DNA of 5,612 bases from Oscillospiraceae bacterium (GTDB taxonomy: Bacteria; Bacillota; Clostridia; Oscillospirales; UBA929), in assembly GCA_031282535.1 (NCBI GenBank), contig JAITDM010000137.1, forward strand, positions 1 through 5,612. Direction: 5' to 3'. Within the stretch, counting starts at the first letter, position 1. Every line of letters begins with the position of its first letter. Below the pieces are notes generated by a model. The model did not search any database and was not told the origin of the DNA. It saw nothing but the letters and a program-made list of their open reading frames with translations. Made by a program: the position numbers and the translations under genes. Shown here piece after piece: positions 1 to 5,612 of the stretch.

Positions 1-2236
1 CCATGTGATCTATCACCCGGGGCAGGCGACGGGCGGCAGCGTGCCGACGGACGGCAACCTGTACCTAAAGCACGCGGACGCGACGGTACTGGGAAATACA
101 GGGACACCGCCGCTGGTACAGGCGGGCAAAAACTTCGTAGGCTGGTCGAAGAACACGGATTCGTCGACGATAGACTATCAGGCGGGGGCGAAGATTGAGA
201 ACATCACGGGGGATGTACATCTGTACGCGGTGTTCAGCGGTGAGACGATAGAGCACACGGTGACATACGATTTGAATCTGCCGAGTGGAGCGACGCACCA
301 GAGCGGAACAGTGCCGGCGGCGGCGCGGTATCTGCGGCACACGACGGCGACGTTGGCGACACCGTCGGCGGACCTGGTGGTGCTGGGGTACGACTTTGGC
401 GGATGGACATTGAAGCCCGGGCCGACGGCGGCGATCACGCAGATCGTGGACATCACGTCGGATGTGACGGTGTACGCGATCTGGAACGGGATACCGATAC
501 CGCCCGGGGAGCCCGGGGGGCCGAGTGATCCCGGCGACCCGACCAAGCCTGACAAACCGATCACGTATACGGTGGAATACCGGAGCGGCGACGCGGACGG
601 CGGGACACCGCCGGCGGCTGTGGAATACCGGAAGCATGAGACAGTGTCCGTATCTGAGAACACGGGCGGGCTGTTCAAATACGGGAGAAACATGATCGGA
701 TGGGCGACGACAATAGGCGGCGGCATCGCGTATCTGGCGGACGGCAGCGGCCGGATTGAGAACATCTCCGAGAACTACGTGTTGTACCCGGCGTGGTCGG
801 CCAGCCCGACCACCTATACCATCACATACCACAACGTAAACGGAGCGGCAAACCCGAACCCGACGACGTACACGAGCCTTGACACGCGGGACGCGGAACT
901 GGAGCTGGAAGAGCTGAGCCGTGTAGGATACACGTTCAACGGGTGGTACACGGACAGCAGCTTGAGCGATGCGAGCAAGGTGACGGGGATCGAGCGGGGC
1001 GGCACAGGCGACCGTGAGTTCTGGGCGAAGTGGGGCAATATCCCCAGCACGGGCGAGTACAAGATCACGTACCGCAACGTGAACGGGGCCGCGAACCCGA
1101 ACCCGACGACGTACACGGCGGCGGATCTGCCGATCAACCTGAAGGATCTGACAGGCCGCGTCGGTTACACGTTCAACGCCTGGTATACGGACGACACCTA
1201 CAAGACGGTCGTCAAGACGATCCCGGCGAACACGACAGGCAACCTGGAGCTCTGGGCGAGATGGGGCGACGATCCGGACGATCCGGATGCCCCCGACCGC
1301 TATACCATCACCTACGACGCGAAGAGCCTGAGCGGCGGGCGCCTCACGCCGGACCATCCGACGTCATTCACCATCAAAGATCTGCCCGTCGGCGTCCCCG
1401 TCGCGTCCCGCAACGGATACACCTTCGCCGGCTGGTATCTGGACGCGGACGGCAGCACGCAGCTGGTGCAGTCCGAAGGCGTGTGGCAGATCACAACGGT
1501 GGGAGACAAGGTCCTCTACGCGAGGTGGAGCATCATTCCAAACAGCGGGGACACCGGCATCGGCATCGGCGACGACACGGCGCCGCTCGCGACCTTCGAG
1601 AGTTGGCACATCCCGTACATCTTCGGGTACCCCGACGGGACGGTGCGGCCGGAGAGAAGCATCACCCGCGCCGAGATCGCCATGATCTTCTTCAGGCTGC
1701 TGGCGGACGATGAGAAGACAGTGCCGCGCCTTTCCAACTTCCGGGATGTCCAGAGCGGCGCGTGGTACGCGCAGGCGGTGGCCTATCTGGAGAATCTCGG
1801 CATCCTGCGGGGATATTCAGACGGCACCTTCAAGCCCAACAGGCCGATCAGCAGAGCGGAGTTCGCCGTCATCGCGGCCCGCTTCGAGAGGTTGGACGAC
1901 ACGGCCGAGAACGCGTTCAGCGACATTTCGTCCGCGCACTGGGCGTTCCGGTACATCAACAGCGCGGCGGTGCGCGGCTGGGTCCAGGGCTTCCCGGACG
2001 GCACCTTCAGGCCGGACGAACGGATCAGCAGAGCCCAGGTGGTGACGGTGACCAACCGCATGCTGCAGCGCATTCTCCGCGCGGAGGACATCCCGAGCGA
2101 CATCGTGACATTCACCGACCTGCTGAAGAGCCACTGGGCCTACGCAGACATCATCGAGGCCTCCACAGACCACGACCGCTACGACGTCCGCATCCGGCCG
2201 GACGGCAGCGAGGTCTGGCTCACGAAGACGGCCTGA
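1..2236 (+). CDS. C-terminal part of a surface protein with InlB-like repeats and SLH anchor (5' end outside window)
   Basis: The reading frame is already open at position 2 (codon CAT, then GTG at 5) and the first visible residues lie inside a repeat, so GTG at 5 is not the true start and the N-terminus lies upstream. About 744 residues are visible before the TGA at 2234-2236. Six InlB/Listeria-Bacteroides-type repeats of about 80 residues come first, each built on a Y-x-N/G opening strand, a central G-Y-x-F-x-G-W-type motif and a terminal Y-A-x-W motif. Two linkers interrupt them: Pro/Gly-rich at 491-559 and Asp/Pro-rich at 1268-1297. From about 1598 SLH modules follow, with G-Y/F-x-D-G-T and TRAE-type motifs. 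SLH domains of this family bind pyruvylated secondary wall polymer, so the protein is probably exported and non-covalently wall-bound. The function of the missing N-terminus is unknown; by analogy with the next gene it may carry a signal peptide and VWA domain (inference). No sortase LPxTG motif is seen. Confidence 0.93.
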   Translation, partial: HVIYHPGQATGGSVPTDGNLYLKHADATVLGNTGTPPLVQAGKNFVGWSKNTDSSTIDYQAGAKIENITGDVHLYAVFSGETIEHTVTYDLNLPSGATHQSGTVPAAARYLRHTTATLATPSADLVVLGYDFGGWTLKPGPTAAITQIVDITSDVTVYAIWNGIPIPPGEPGGPSDPGDPTKPDKPITYTVEYRSGDADGGTPPAAVEYRKHETVSVSENTGGLFKYGRNMIGWATTIGGGIAYLADGSGRIENISENYVLYPAWSASPTTYTITYHNVNGAANPNPTTYTSLDTRDAELELEELSRVGYTFNGWYTDSSLSDASKVTGIERGGTGDREFWAKWGNIPSTGEYKITYRNVNGAANPNPTTYTAADLPINLKDLTGRVGYTFNAWYTDDTYKTVVKTIPANTTGNLELWARWGDDPDDPDAPDRYTITYDAKSLSGGRLTPDHPTSFTIKDLPVGVPVASRNGYTFAGWYLDADGSTQLVQSEGVWQITTVGDKVLYARWSIIPNSGDTGIGIGDDTAPLATFESWHIPYIFGYPDGTVRPERSITRAEIAMIFFRLLADDEKTVPRLSNFRDVQSGAWYAQAVAYLENLGILRGYSDGTFKPNRPISRAEFAVIAARFERLDDTAENAFSDISSAHWAFRYINSAAVRGWVQGFPDGTFRPDERISRAQVVTVTNRMLQRILRAEDIPSDIVTFTDLLKSHWAYADIIEASTDHDRYDVRIRPDGSEVWLTKTA
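2..1540 (+). other. Array of six InlB-like (Flg_new-type) beta repeats
   Basis: Approximate repeat limits are 2-241, 242-490, 560-808, 809-1045, 1046-1267 and 1298-1540. Each ends in an aromatic strand: YAVF, YAIW, YPAW, FWAKW, LWARW and LYARW. Repeats 1 and 3 are of one subtype (short G-G-x-x-P loop, then a KHA/KHE strand). Repeat 2 is a second subtype with a longer N-L-P-S-G loop and a VLGYDFGGW core. Repeats 4-6 are the classic InlB-like form with G-Y-T-F-x-x-W-Y. Such repeats form small beta-grasp-like modules that act as spacers or adhesive stalks in surface proteins of Gram-positive bacteria. The family assignment comes from motif reading, not a profile search. Confidence 0.85.
821..1117 (+). 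repeat. Near-identical 54-bp direct repeat in InlB repeats 4 and 5
   Basis: Positions 821-874 and 1064-1117 align without gaps at an offset of exactly 243 bp (81 codons). I count six mismatches over the first 53 bases; five are synonymous and one changes His to Arg. Both copies encode the N-V-N-G-A-A-N-P-N-P-T-T-Y-T strand and loop. The span given covers both copies and the sequence between them. DNA similarity this close inside otherwise diverged protein repeats indicates fairly recent duplication or gene conversion. Confidence 0.85.
1598..2233 (+). other. SLH wall-anchoring region
   Basis: Module 1 (about 1598-1702) begins HIPYIFGYPDGT and carries ITRAE. It lacks the usual leading F-x-D-V-x-x-H-W-A helix, a short form I recall from other clostridial SLH proteins. 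Module 2 (1736-1894) is complete: FRDV, a helix, GILRGYSDGTFKP, then ISRAE. Module 3 (1916-2077) is complete: FSDI, HWAF, GWVQGFPDGTFRP, then ISRAQ, with Gln in place of the usual Glu. A fourth, partial module (from 2111) has FTDLLKSHWAYADIIEAS and then the C-terminal tail. SLH triads typically fold into a three-pronged spindle that binds pyruvylated secondary cell-wall polymer; the C-terminal location fits an anchor. Confidence 0.93.
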
Positions 2237-2250
2237 ACGAGCACACAGTC

Positions 2251-2291
2251 AAAAAAGGACCGCCCCCTTATCCGGGGGGCGGTCCTTTTTT
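2251..2291 (+). terminator. Strong rho-independent terminator after the SLH gene
   Basis: The arm at 2251-2267 (six A, then GGACCGCCCCC) pairs perfectly with 2275-2291 (GGGGGCGGTCC, then six T), leaving a 7-nt loop at 2268-2274. The 11-bp GC-rich stem and the T tract are textbook. It starts 14 nt after the stop codon, so it should end the upstream transcript and separate it from the downstream gene. The A tract on the 5' side would also let it work on the opposite strand, though no opposing gene is visible. Confidence 0.95.
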
Positions 2292-2294
2292 GAG

Positions 2295-2322
2295 AATGCA
2301 TAATGCATAATTCATAATGCAT
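2295..2322. repeat. Four tandem copies of heptamer AATGCAT, partly palindromic
   Basis: Copies lie at 2295-2301, 2302-2308, 2309-2315 and 2316-2322; the third is AATTCAT, one base different. Because ATGCAT is self-complementary, 2300-2308 can also pair with 2317-2325 as a 9-bp hairpin with an 8-nt loop. AT-rich repeats of this style occur in spacers of many Bacillota genomes. No function is assigned. Confidence 0.85.
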
Positions 2323-2424
2323 TATTCTAAAAAGCGGGAATTTAACAGAAGGGAAAATGGTAGAAAAAGGAAAATAAAAATGGAAAATACAGAGAAAAAG
2401 GACAAAAACAGCCTATATGGGTAG

Positions 2425-2453
2425 TAGGAAAGCGCCGCCGCATGGCCTATAAT
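2425..2453 (+). promoter_or_regulatory. Putative sigma-A-type promoter for the VWA gene
   Basis: A perfect -10 hexamer TATAAT lies at 2448-2453. With a 17-bp spacer the -35 would be TAGGAA at 2425-2430, which matches only three of six consensus bases, and there is no extended -10 TG. Transcription would start near 2460, giving a leader of about 64 nt. Position after the upstream terminator and before the gene start supports it; the poor -35 suggests a weak or activator-dependent promoter (inference). Confidence 0.5.
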
Positions 2454-2506
2454 GGGAGACGTTGTAAAACAAATACATCCGCAACGCGGTGTGTTAACTT
2501 ACTTGT

Positions 2507-2511
2507 AGGAG
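2507..2511 (+). promoter_or_regulatory. Ribosome binding site AGGAG
   Basis: AGGAG lies 12 nt before the ATG at 2524, slightly farther than the usual optimum. An in-frame TAG at 2521-2523 immediately precedes the ATG, so no longer N-terminus is possible in this frame. The signal peptide starts directly at this ATG, which supports the start choice. Confidence 0.75.
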
Positions 2512-2523
2512 CGTGGTTTCTAG

Positions 2524-2637
2524 ATGACAAATCGGAAAACAAGCGTTGGACATGCAAGGAAACTGACGGCGTGGGTCATGGCCTTGGTCATGGTCCTCAC
2601 CTTCTTCGCGGCGCCGTTGGCCCAGACGGCGTCGGCG
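2524..2637 (+). other. Sec signal peptide
   Basis: Residues 1-13 form a basic n-region (Arg4, Lys5, Arg12, Lys13). Residues 14-33 are hydrophobic (LTAWVMALVMVLTFFAAPLA). Residues 36-38, A-S-A, give a signal peptidase I site, with cleavage most likely after Ala38 (or Ala39). No lipobox cysteine is present, so it is not a lipoprotein. The mature chain starts with a low-complexity hydrophilic linker. Confidence 0.9.
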
Positions 2638-5612
2638 GCCCCCGGCGCGTCCAGGCCGAAAATTCTCACTGATGAGAATAACGGCGGGACAGAAAACGGC
2701 GCGGCGCAGTTCGAAGAGGACAGCTCGGAAGCGGAGAACCGGACGTCTGACGAGAACGCCGGGAGCCAGAGCCCTGCCGAGGACGCCGCGCCTGCCGAGG
2801 GTACGGAAGGTACCGTGGGCGGCGAAACGACCGGGAGCACGGCCACAACGGAGACGACCCGGGACGAGACGCCTGTCAAAGGCGAGACGTCTCTGAAAGA
2901 TAAAACGTCTGTCAAAGGCGAGACGCCCCTGAAAGATCAAACGTCCGCCAAAGGCGAGTTGACCGTCGAAGAGGATGCGCCGGACGAACTGGTGACGGTC
3001 ACGGCCCGGTGGTATATAACTTCTCTGAATAAAGAAACGGGCGAATGGCAGGATACGCTGGTCTTCACCAAAACGCTGACGGAGACGATGGGCACGCTTG
3101 AGACCATCAACGTGAAAGCCCTCGACCCGAAGACAGAATACAGCCTGCTCGGCTGCGAGGTGGACGACGACCGGTCCGGCACCATGCACGGCCTCTACGA
3201 ACTTCTCTATGATGAGAACAAGGAGATCGCCTTCTACTTCACGCCGGCGAACCGCTTGCAGCGTGCGCCGAGCGACCCGGGTGCGGACGCCGAGCTCAGC
3301 CGGACGGTCCGGCGGGTCTCCGCCGACACGTGGGAAGTCACACTGAAGATTGACGCCAACACGGTGACGAGTTCGCAGGATCTGGACATCATGCTGCTGA
3401 TCGACATGTCTGTCGGCCAGAATCAGGCCGCGAGAGAGGCTGTCGTCAAAGTCGCGACAGAGATGGTGCAGTCGCTGGCGAACAATCCGAACCTCGCGGG
3501 GAACATCCGGGTGGGCGCGTATATCTGCTCGTACAGTGAGGAGATCTTGAACAAAGAACCTCTGGCGCCGATCCGCATCGGAGGCAATGTCCAGACGGAC
3601 AACGTGAACAATCTCCTCGCAATGATGACAAGAATCCCCGCTGCCATCCCCGATGGCGAGCAGAAGCCCTCTGTCGAGGTGGCCATCAACTTTGCACACA
3701 GCCAGCTCTACCATGCCCAAGGCGACTATTCGCCCGAGAACCCCACGGGGAATAATGCGAACGCCACGAAATATACCATCTTGCTGACGGATATAGATCA
3801 GGCTGAGAGCGAGGCGCAACAGAGCCAGATCACCGCCGCGGCGAAAGAATATAAGGTGCCTGAGGCATACGAGTTTAACTCTGACCTTACACACACGGAC
3901 GGCAAGCTGATCACGGTGGCGGTGGGCGGCAGAGATGAGACTGGGTTCTTGAGCGGTATCGCAAACGCCGGCCACTACCAGTATCAGGGGAACGAAGACG
4001 AGATCGCCCCGGCGTTCAGCAAAATCGGGAACGATATGGTCTCCGCGGTGAGAAACGGCGCCGTCTCTATCCCGGTGGGCAGCGGCTTCACATTCCAGGC
4101 CGCGGGAAGCAGCGAACTGCCCCCGGCGACCGACGCGGCGGCAGATGTCACCGAGCATCTGACCGTGAGCCAAGGGCGCGTGATGCAGCAGCGCCAAAAT
4201 GGAACACCGACCTTCATATGGGAGCTGGACGGCCCCGTACAGGGTGCGGCGACACTCACCTACCGGGTGCGGTTGGACAATCCGGGCGACAAAGTAAACC
4301 AAATTTTGGAAACCAACGGCGAGACGGTTCTCGCGTATCAGAATGTGGACGACGACACCCGGAACATGACCTTCGACGCGCCGCAGGTCATGTACCAGCA
4401 GGGCAACCTGAAGCTCGTCTTTGAGGGGCTGCCGCAGCCTTTCGAGATCGATCTGGACGTGCGGGCGATGTACCCGGACATGCCGGCGCCCTATACGTTT
4501 GACGGCCCGGAGAGCATCGACGGCCGTTGGCTCACCTCCGTCACGCTGCGCGGTTCCGAGGGCCTGGTTGGCGACGGCGGCGACATACAGATCAAGACAT
4601 GGGACGTGACCGCGGGCACGATGGCGGAGCTGATCGCCGCGACAAACGGGCGGATCGCCGCGACAAACGGCGGCTACTCGATGGCGGCGCCAGCCAGCAA
4701 CGACATACGGCTGATCTTCACCTATGCGCCGCCCAAGGAGGTCACGGTGACGTACGATGCGAACCGGCCGGTCTACCAGGGCCAGACGGCGCAGTGGGCG
4801 CCGGGCAGCGCCGCCCTGCCGGAAGCCGAGACGCATCTCAAATATGAGAATATCACGCTGGCAAGCGGCAGCGGCCTGAAGCTGCTGGGCTACAACTTCC
4901 AGGGCTGGGCGCTGCGCCCGGACGCCCCGGCGGCGAGCTGCATCACCCGGATCGACGACATCCGGAAGGATACGGTCGTCTACGCGGTCTGGACGCTGAA
5001 CCCCGCCGACCCGCCGGCCACCGTCACGGTGACATACCACGCGGGCAACGCGACGGGCGGCGTACCGCCGGTGGACAGCCGCAGATACCTTATCAATGAG
5101 AATGTCGCCGTCCTCGGGAATGACGGGGCGTCGCCGCTGTACCGCGTTGGGTATGAGTTCGAAGGCTGGTCCGGCACGTCCGGCGGTGCGCTCCAGTATG
5201 CCGTCGGGTCTCAGATTCAGGGCATACAGACCGGCGTGAATCTGTACCCGACCTGGGTGAGTGCGCAGCGCGTAAAGGTACTCTACAACGAGAACCTGCC
5301 CGCGGGCAGCGAGAAGAAGGGCGGCGCCGTGCCGGTTGCTGCCGAAGTTGAGAAATACGCCGACGTGACGTTGCCCGGGAACGTGGGCCAGCTCGTGGCG
5401 ACGGGGCATGACTTCGCCGGCTGGGCGAAGTCGCCGGCCGCGGCGGCGCCCGAGGCGGCGATCCTGAGGATCGCGGCGGACACCACGGTGTACGCGGTGT
5501 GGCGGAAGGCGCCGGACGTGAAGATCATCTACCACAAGGGCGCGGCGGATACGGGCGTGCCGCCTGTGGACGACGTCTTGTATCCGAAGCACGCGACGGC
5601 CACGGCGAAGGG
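2524..5612 (+). CDS. Exported VWA-domain protein with InlB-like repeats (3' end outside window)
   Basis: An open frame of 1029 codons from ATG at 2524 continues past the window edge without a stop. Visible domains in residue order: signal peptide 1-38; acidic Glu/Thr/Lys linker about 40-155 with a 12-residue tandem repeat at 116-145; a small beta-rich segment 157-243 ending in a FYF strand; VWA domain about 290-505; an adhesin-like beta region about 506-738 that includes an L-T-Y-R-V-R-L-D strand; InlB-like repeats from 740 onward. VWA domains mediate protein binding, often through a metal site. Together with the repeats this suggests an extracellular adhesin or surface-structural protein with a VWA head on a repeat stalk. 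By analogy with the gene upstream it probably ends in SLH domains, but that part is not visible. It has its own promoter-like sequence and lies 287 bp after the upstream stop. The ligand is unknown. Confidence 0.93.
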   Translation, partial: MTNRKTSVGHARKLTAWVMALVMVLTFFAAPLAQTASAAPGASRPKILTDENNGGTENGAAQFEEDSSEAENRTSDENAGSQSPAEDAAPAEGTEGTVGGETTGSTATTETTRDETPVKGETSLKDKTSVKGETPLKDQTSAKGELTVEEDAPDELVTVTARWYITSLNKETGEWQDTLVFTKTLTETMGTLETINVKALDPKTEYSLLGCEVDDDRSGTMHGLYELLYDENKEIAFYFTPANRLQRAPSDPGADAELSRTVRRVSADTWEVTLKIDANTVTSSQDLDIMLLIDMSVGQNQAAREAVVKVATEMVQSLANNPNLAGNIRVGAYICSYSEEILNKEPLAPIRIGGNVQTDNVNNLLAMMTRIPAAIPDGEQKPSVEVAINFAHSQLYHAQGDYSPENPTGNNANATKYTILLTDIDQAESEAQQSQITAAAKEYKVPEAYEFNSDLTHTDGKLITVAVGGRDETGFLSGIANAGHYQYQGNEDEIAPAFSKIGNDMVSAVRNGAVSIPVGSGFTFQAAGSSELPPATDAAADVTEHLTVSQGRVMQQRQNGTPTFIWELDGPVQGAATLTYRVRLDNPGDKVNQILETNGETVLAYQNVDDDTRNMTFDAPQVMYQQGNLKLVFEGLPQPFEIDLDVRAMYPDMPAPYTFDGPESIDGRWLTSVTLRGSEGLVGDGGDIQIKTWDVTAGTMAELIAATNGRIAATNGGYSMAAPASNDIRLIFTYAPPKEVTVTYDANRPVYQGQTAQWAPGSAALPEAETHLKYENITLASGSGLKLLGYNFQGWALRPDAPAASCITRIDDIRKDTVVYAVWTLNPADPPATVTVTYHAGNATGGVPPVDSRRYLINENVAVLGNDGASPLYRVGYEFEGWSGTSGGALQYAVGSQIQGIQTGVNLYPTWVSAQRVKVLYNENLPAGSEKKGGAVPVAAEVEKYADVTLPGNVGQLVATGHDFAGWAKSPAAAAPEAAILRIAADTTVYAVWRKAPDVKIIYHKGAADTGVPPVDDVLYPKHATATAK
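2869..2958 (+). repeat. 36-bp tandem repeat, 2.5 copies, in the Glu/Thr/Lys linker
   Basis: Units at 2869-2904, 2905-2940 and a half unit at 2941-2958 encode T-P/S-V/A-K-G-E-T-S/P-L-K-D-K/Q. The first two units differ at four of 36 bases. The repeat keeps the frame and lies in a disordered-looking linker just after the signal peptide, where copy-number changes would alter linker length without harming a fold. Confidence 0.9.
3385..4038 (+). other. VWA domain with incomplete MIDAS
   Basis: The first strand is D-L-D-I-M-L-L-I-D-M-S, with Asp294 and Ser296 in the positions of the metal-site motif DxSxS; the last Ser is replaced by Gly298 (DMSVG). The helix after it, the IRVGAYICSYS strand, the YTILLTD strand with Asp423, and the ITVAVG strand (463-468) followed by a G-F-L-S-G-I-A-N-A-G helix and a final helix at about 490-505 give the classical VWA order. 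The loop that normally supplies a Thr reads around I-P-D-G-E-Q-K-P-S, with no obvious Thr. The fold looks intact, while the metal site keeps only part of its ligands. Confidence 0.88.
4633..4674 (+). repeat. 21-bp tandem duplication, two copies
   Basis: Units 4633-4653 and 4654-4674 encode I-A-A-T-N-G-R and I-A-A-T-N-G-G. The first 17 bases of each unit are identical, and the units differ only in the last two codons. The insertion is in frame, within the beta-rich region before the repeat array (residues 704-717), and looks like a replication-slippage duplication. Confidence 0.9.
4741..5612 (+). other. InlB-like repeat array of the VWA protein (continues past the window)
   Basis: Repeat limits are about 4741-4998, 5020-5262, 5266-5514 and 5515 onward (cut). 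Repeats 1 and 3 share the longer subtype, with a long opening loop, an LGYNFQGW or TGHDFAGW core and a VYAVW end. Repeats 2 and 4 share the shorter subtype, with a Y-H-x-G opening and G-V-P-P-V-D loop. The two subtypes are the same as those in the first three repeats of the upstream gene, which supports common origin. Their role is probably as stalk spacers. Confidence 0.85.

Larger units (their letters stand above)
2292..2523. other. AT-rich intergenic region and leader of the downstream gene
   Basis: This 232-bp spacer contrasts sharply with the GC-rich genes on either side. In order it holds a heptamer repeat (2295-2322), a purine-rich and T-poor top strand (about 2328-2411) made largely of A and G runs, a consensus -10 element (2448-2453), an untranslated leader and a ribosome binding site. 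A weak 5-bp inverted pair (CGTTG at 2460-2464, CAACG at 2482-2486) lies in the leader. I could not match the leader to any riboswitch class. Confidence 0.7.

Noticed and set aside
5..7. GTG at 5 as the start of gene 1
   Set aside because: The frame is open upstream to the window edge and the first residues lie inside a repeat strand. There is no ribosome binding site or signal peptide.
491..559. Pro/Gly-rich segment as a collagen-like domain
   Set aside because: It has no sustained Gly-x-y periodicity. It is a short linker between repeats 2 and 3.
65..1357. 430-codon open frame on the minus strand, opposite the repeat array of gene 1
   Set aside because: Same cause: the complement of a repetitive GC-rich gene. 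Its product is Arg-rich and mirrors the repeat periodicity.
2460..2486. Leader hairpin (CGTTG/CAACG) as a riboswitch or attenuator
   Set aside because: The stem is only 5 bp with a 17-nt loop, there is no T tract, and no conserved riboswitch core is recognised.
2442..2672. 76-codon plus-strand frame across the leader and the start of the VWA gene
   Set aside because: It overlaps the signal-peptide coding region in another frame, its start lies upstream of the predicted transcription start, and its product resembles no known protein.
2494..5592. 1032-codon open frame on the minus strand, opposite the VWA gene
   Set aside because: It is a shadow of the plus-strand gene in GC-rich DNA with G/C-biased third positions. 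Its product is Arg/Val/His-rich with no recognisable domain or signal, while the plus frame has a signal peptide, VWA strands and repeats.

Overview
The window shows two large, same-strand genes for cell-surface proteins, separated by a short AT-rich intergenic region. The first gene enters from the left edge already open and ends at 2236. The second starts at 2524 and runs off the right edge. Neither is complete here: we see the C-terminal part of one protein and the N-terminal part of the next. The coding DNA is GC-rich, with strong G/C bias at third codon positions, while the spacer is AT-rich. C-terminal S-layer homology (SLH) domains, an export signal peptide, InlB/Listeria-Bacteroides-type (Flg_new-like) beta repeats and a von Willebrand factor A (VWA) domain together suggest a Gram-positive-type anaerobe of the Bacillota, probably a GC-rich member of the Clostridia. 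That assignment is inference; no rRNA or housekeeping gene is present.

Layout. Positions 1-1540 encode six InlB-like repeats of about 80 residues each, with a Pro/Gly-rich linker after repeat 2 and an Asp/Pro-rich linker after repeat 5. Positions 1598-2233 encode SLH modules, two complete and two partial, expected to hold the protein on a secondary cell-wall polymer. A strong intrinsic terminator follows at 2251-2291. The spacer (2292-2523) holds a four-copy heptamer repeat, a purine-rich stretch, a consensus -10 box and a ribosome binding site. From 2524 the second gene encodes a signal peptide, an acidic Thr/Glu-rich linker with a 12-residue tandem repeat, a small beta-rich segment, a VWA domain with an apparently damaged metal site, an adhesin-like beta region, then at least four InlB-like repeats.

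The two genes look like tandem paralogues. The repeats of gene 1 and gene 2 fall into the same two subtypes, which alternate, and the last repeat visible in gene 2 resembles the first visible in gene 1. Read together, the halves suggest one architecture: signal peptide, linker, VWA, beta region, repeat array, SLH anchor. They probably make wall-bound stalk-like adhesins or surface-layer accessory proteins displaying a VWA head. No enzyme, RNA gene, mobile element or CRISPR array is visible. I see no evidence for a wholly new system; the most distinctive signals are the degenerate VWA metal site, an abrupt codon-usage switch inside gene 1, and the alternating two-repeat supermodule.
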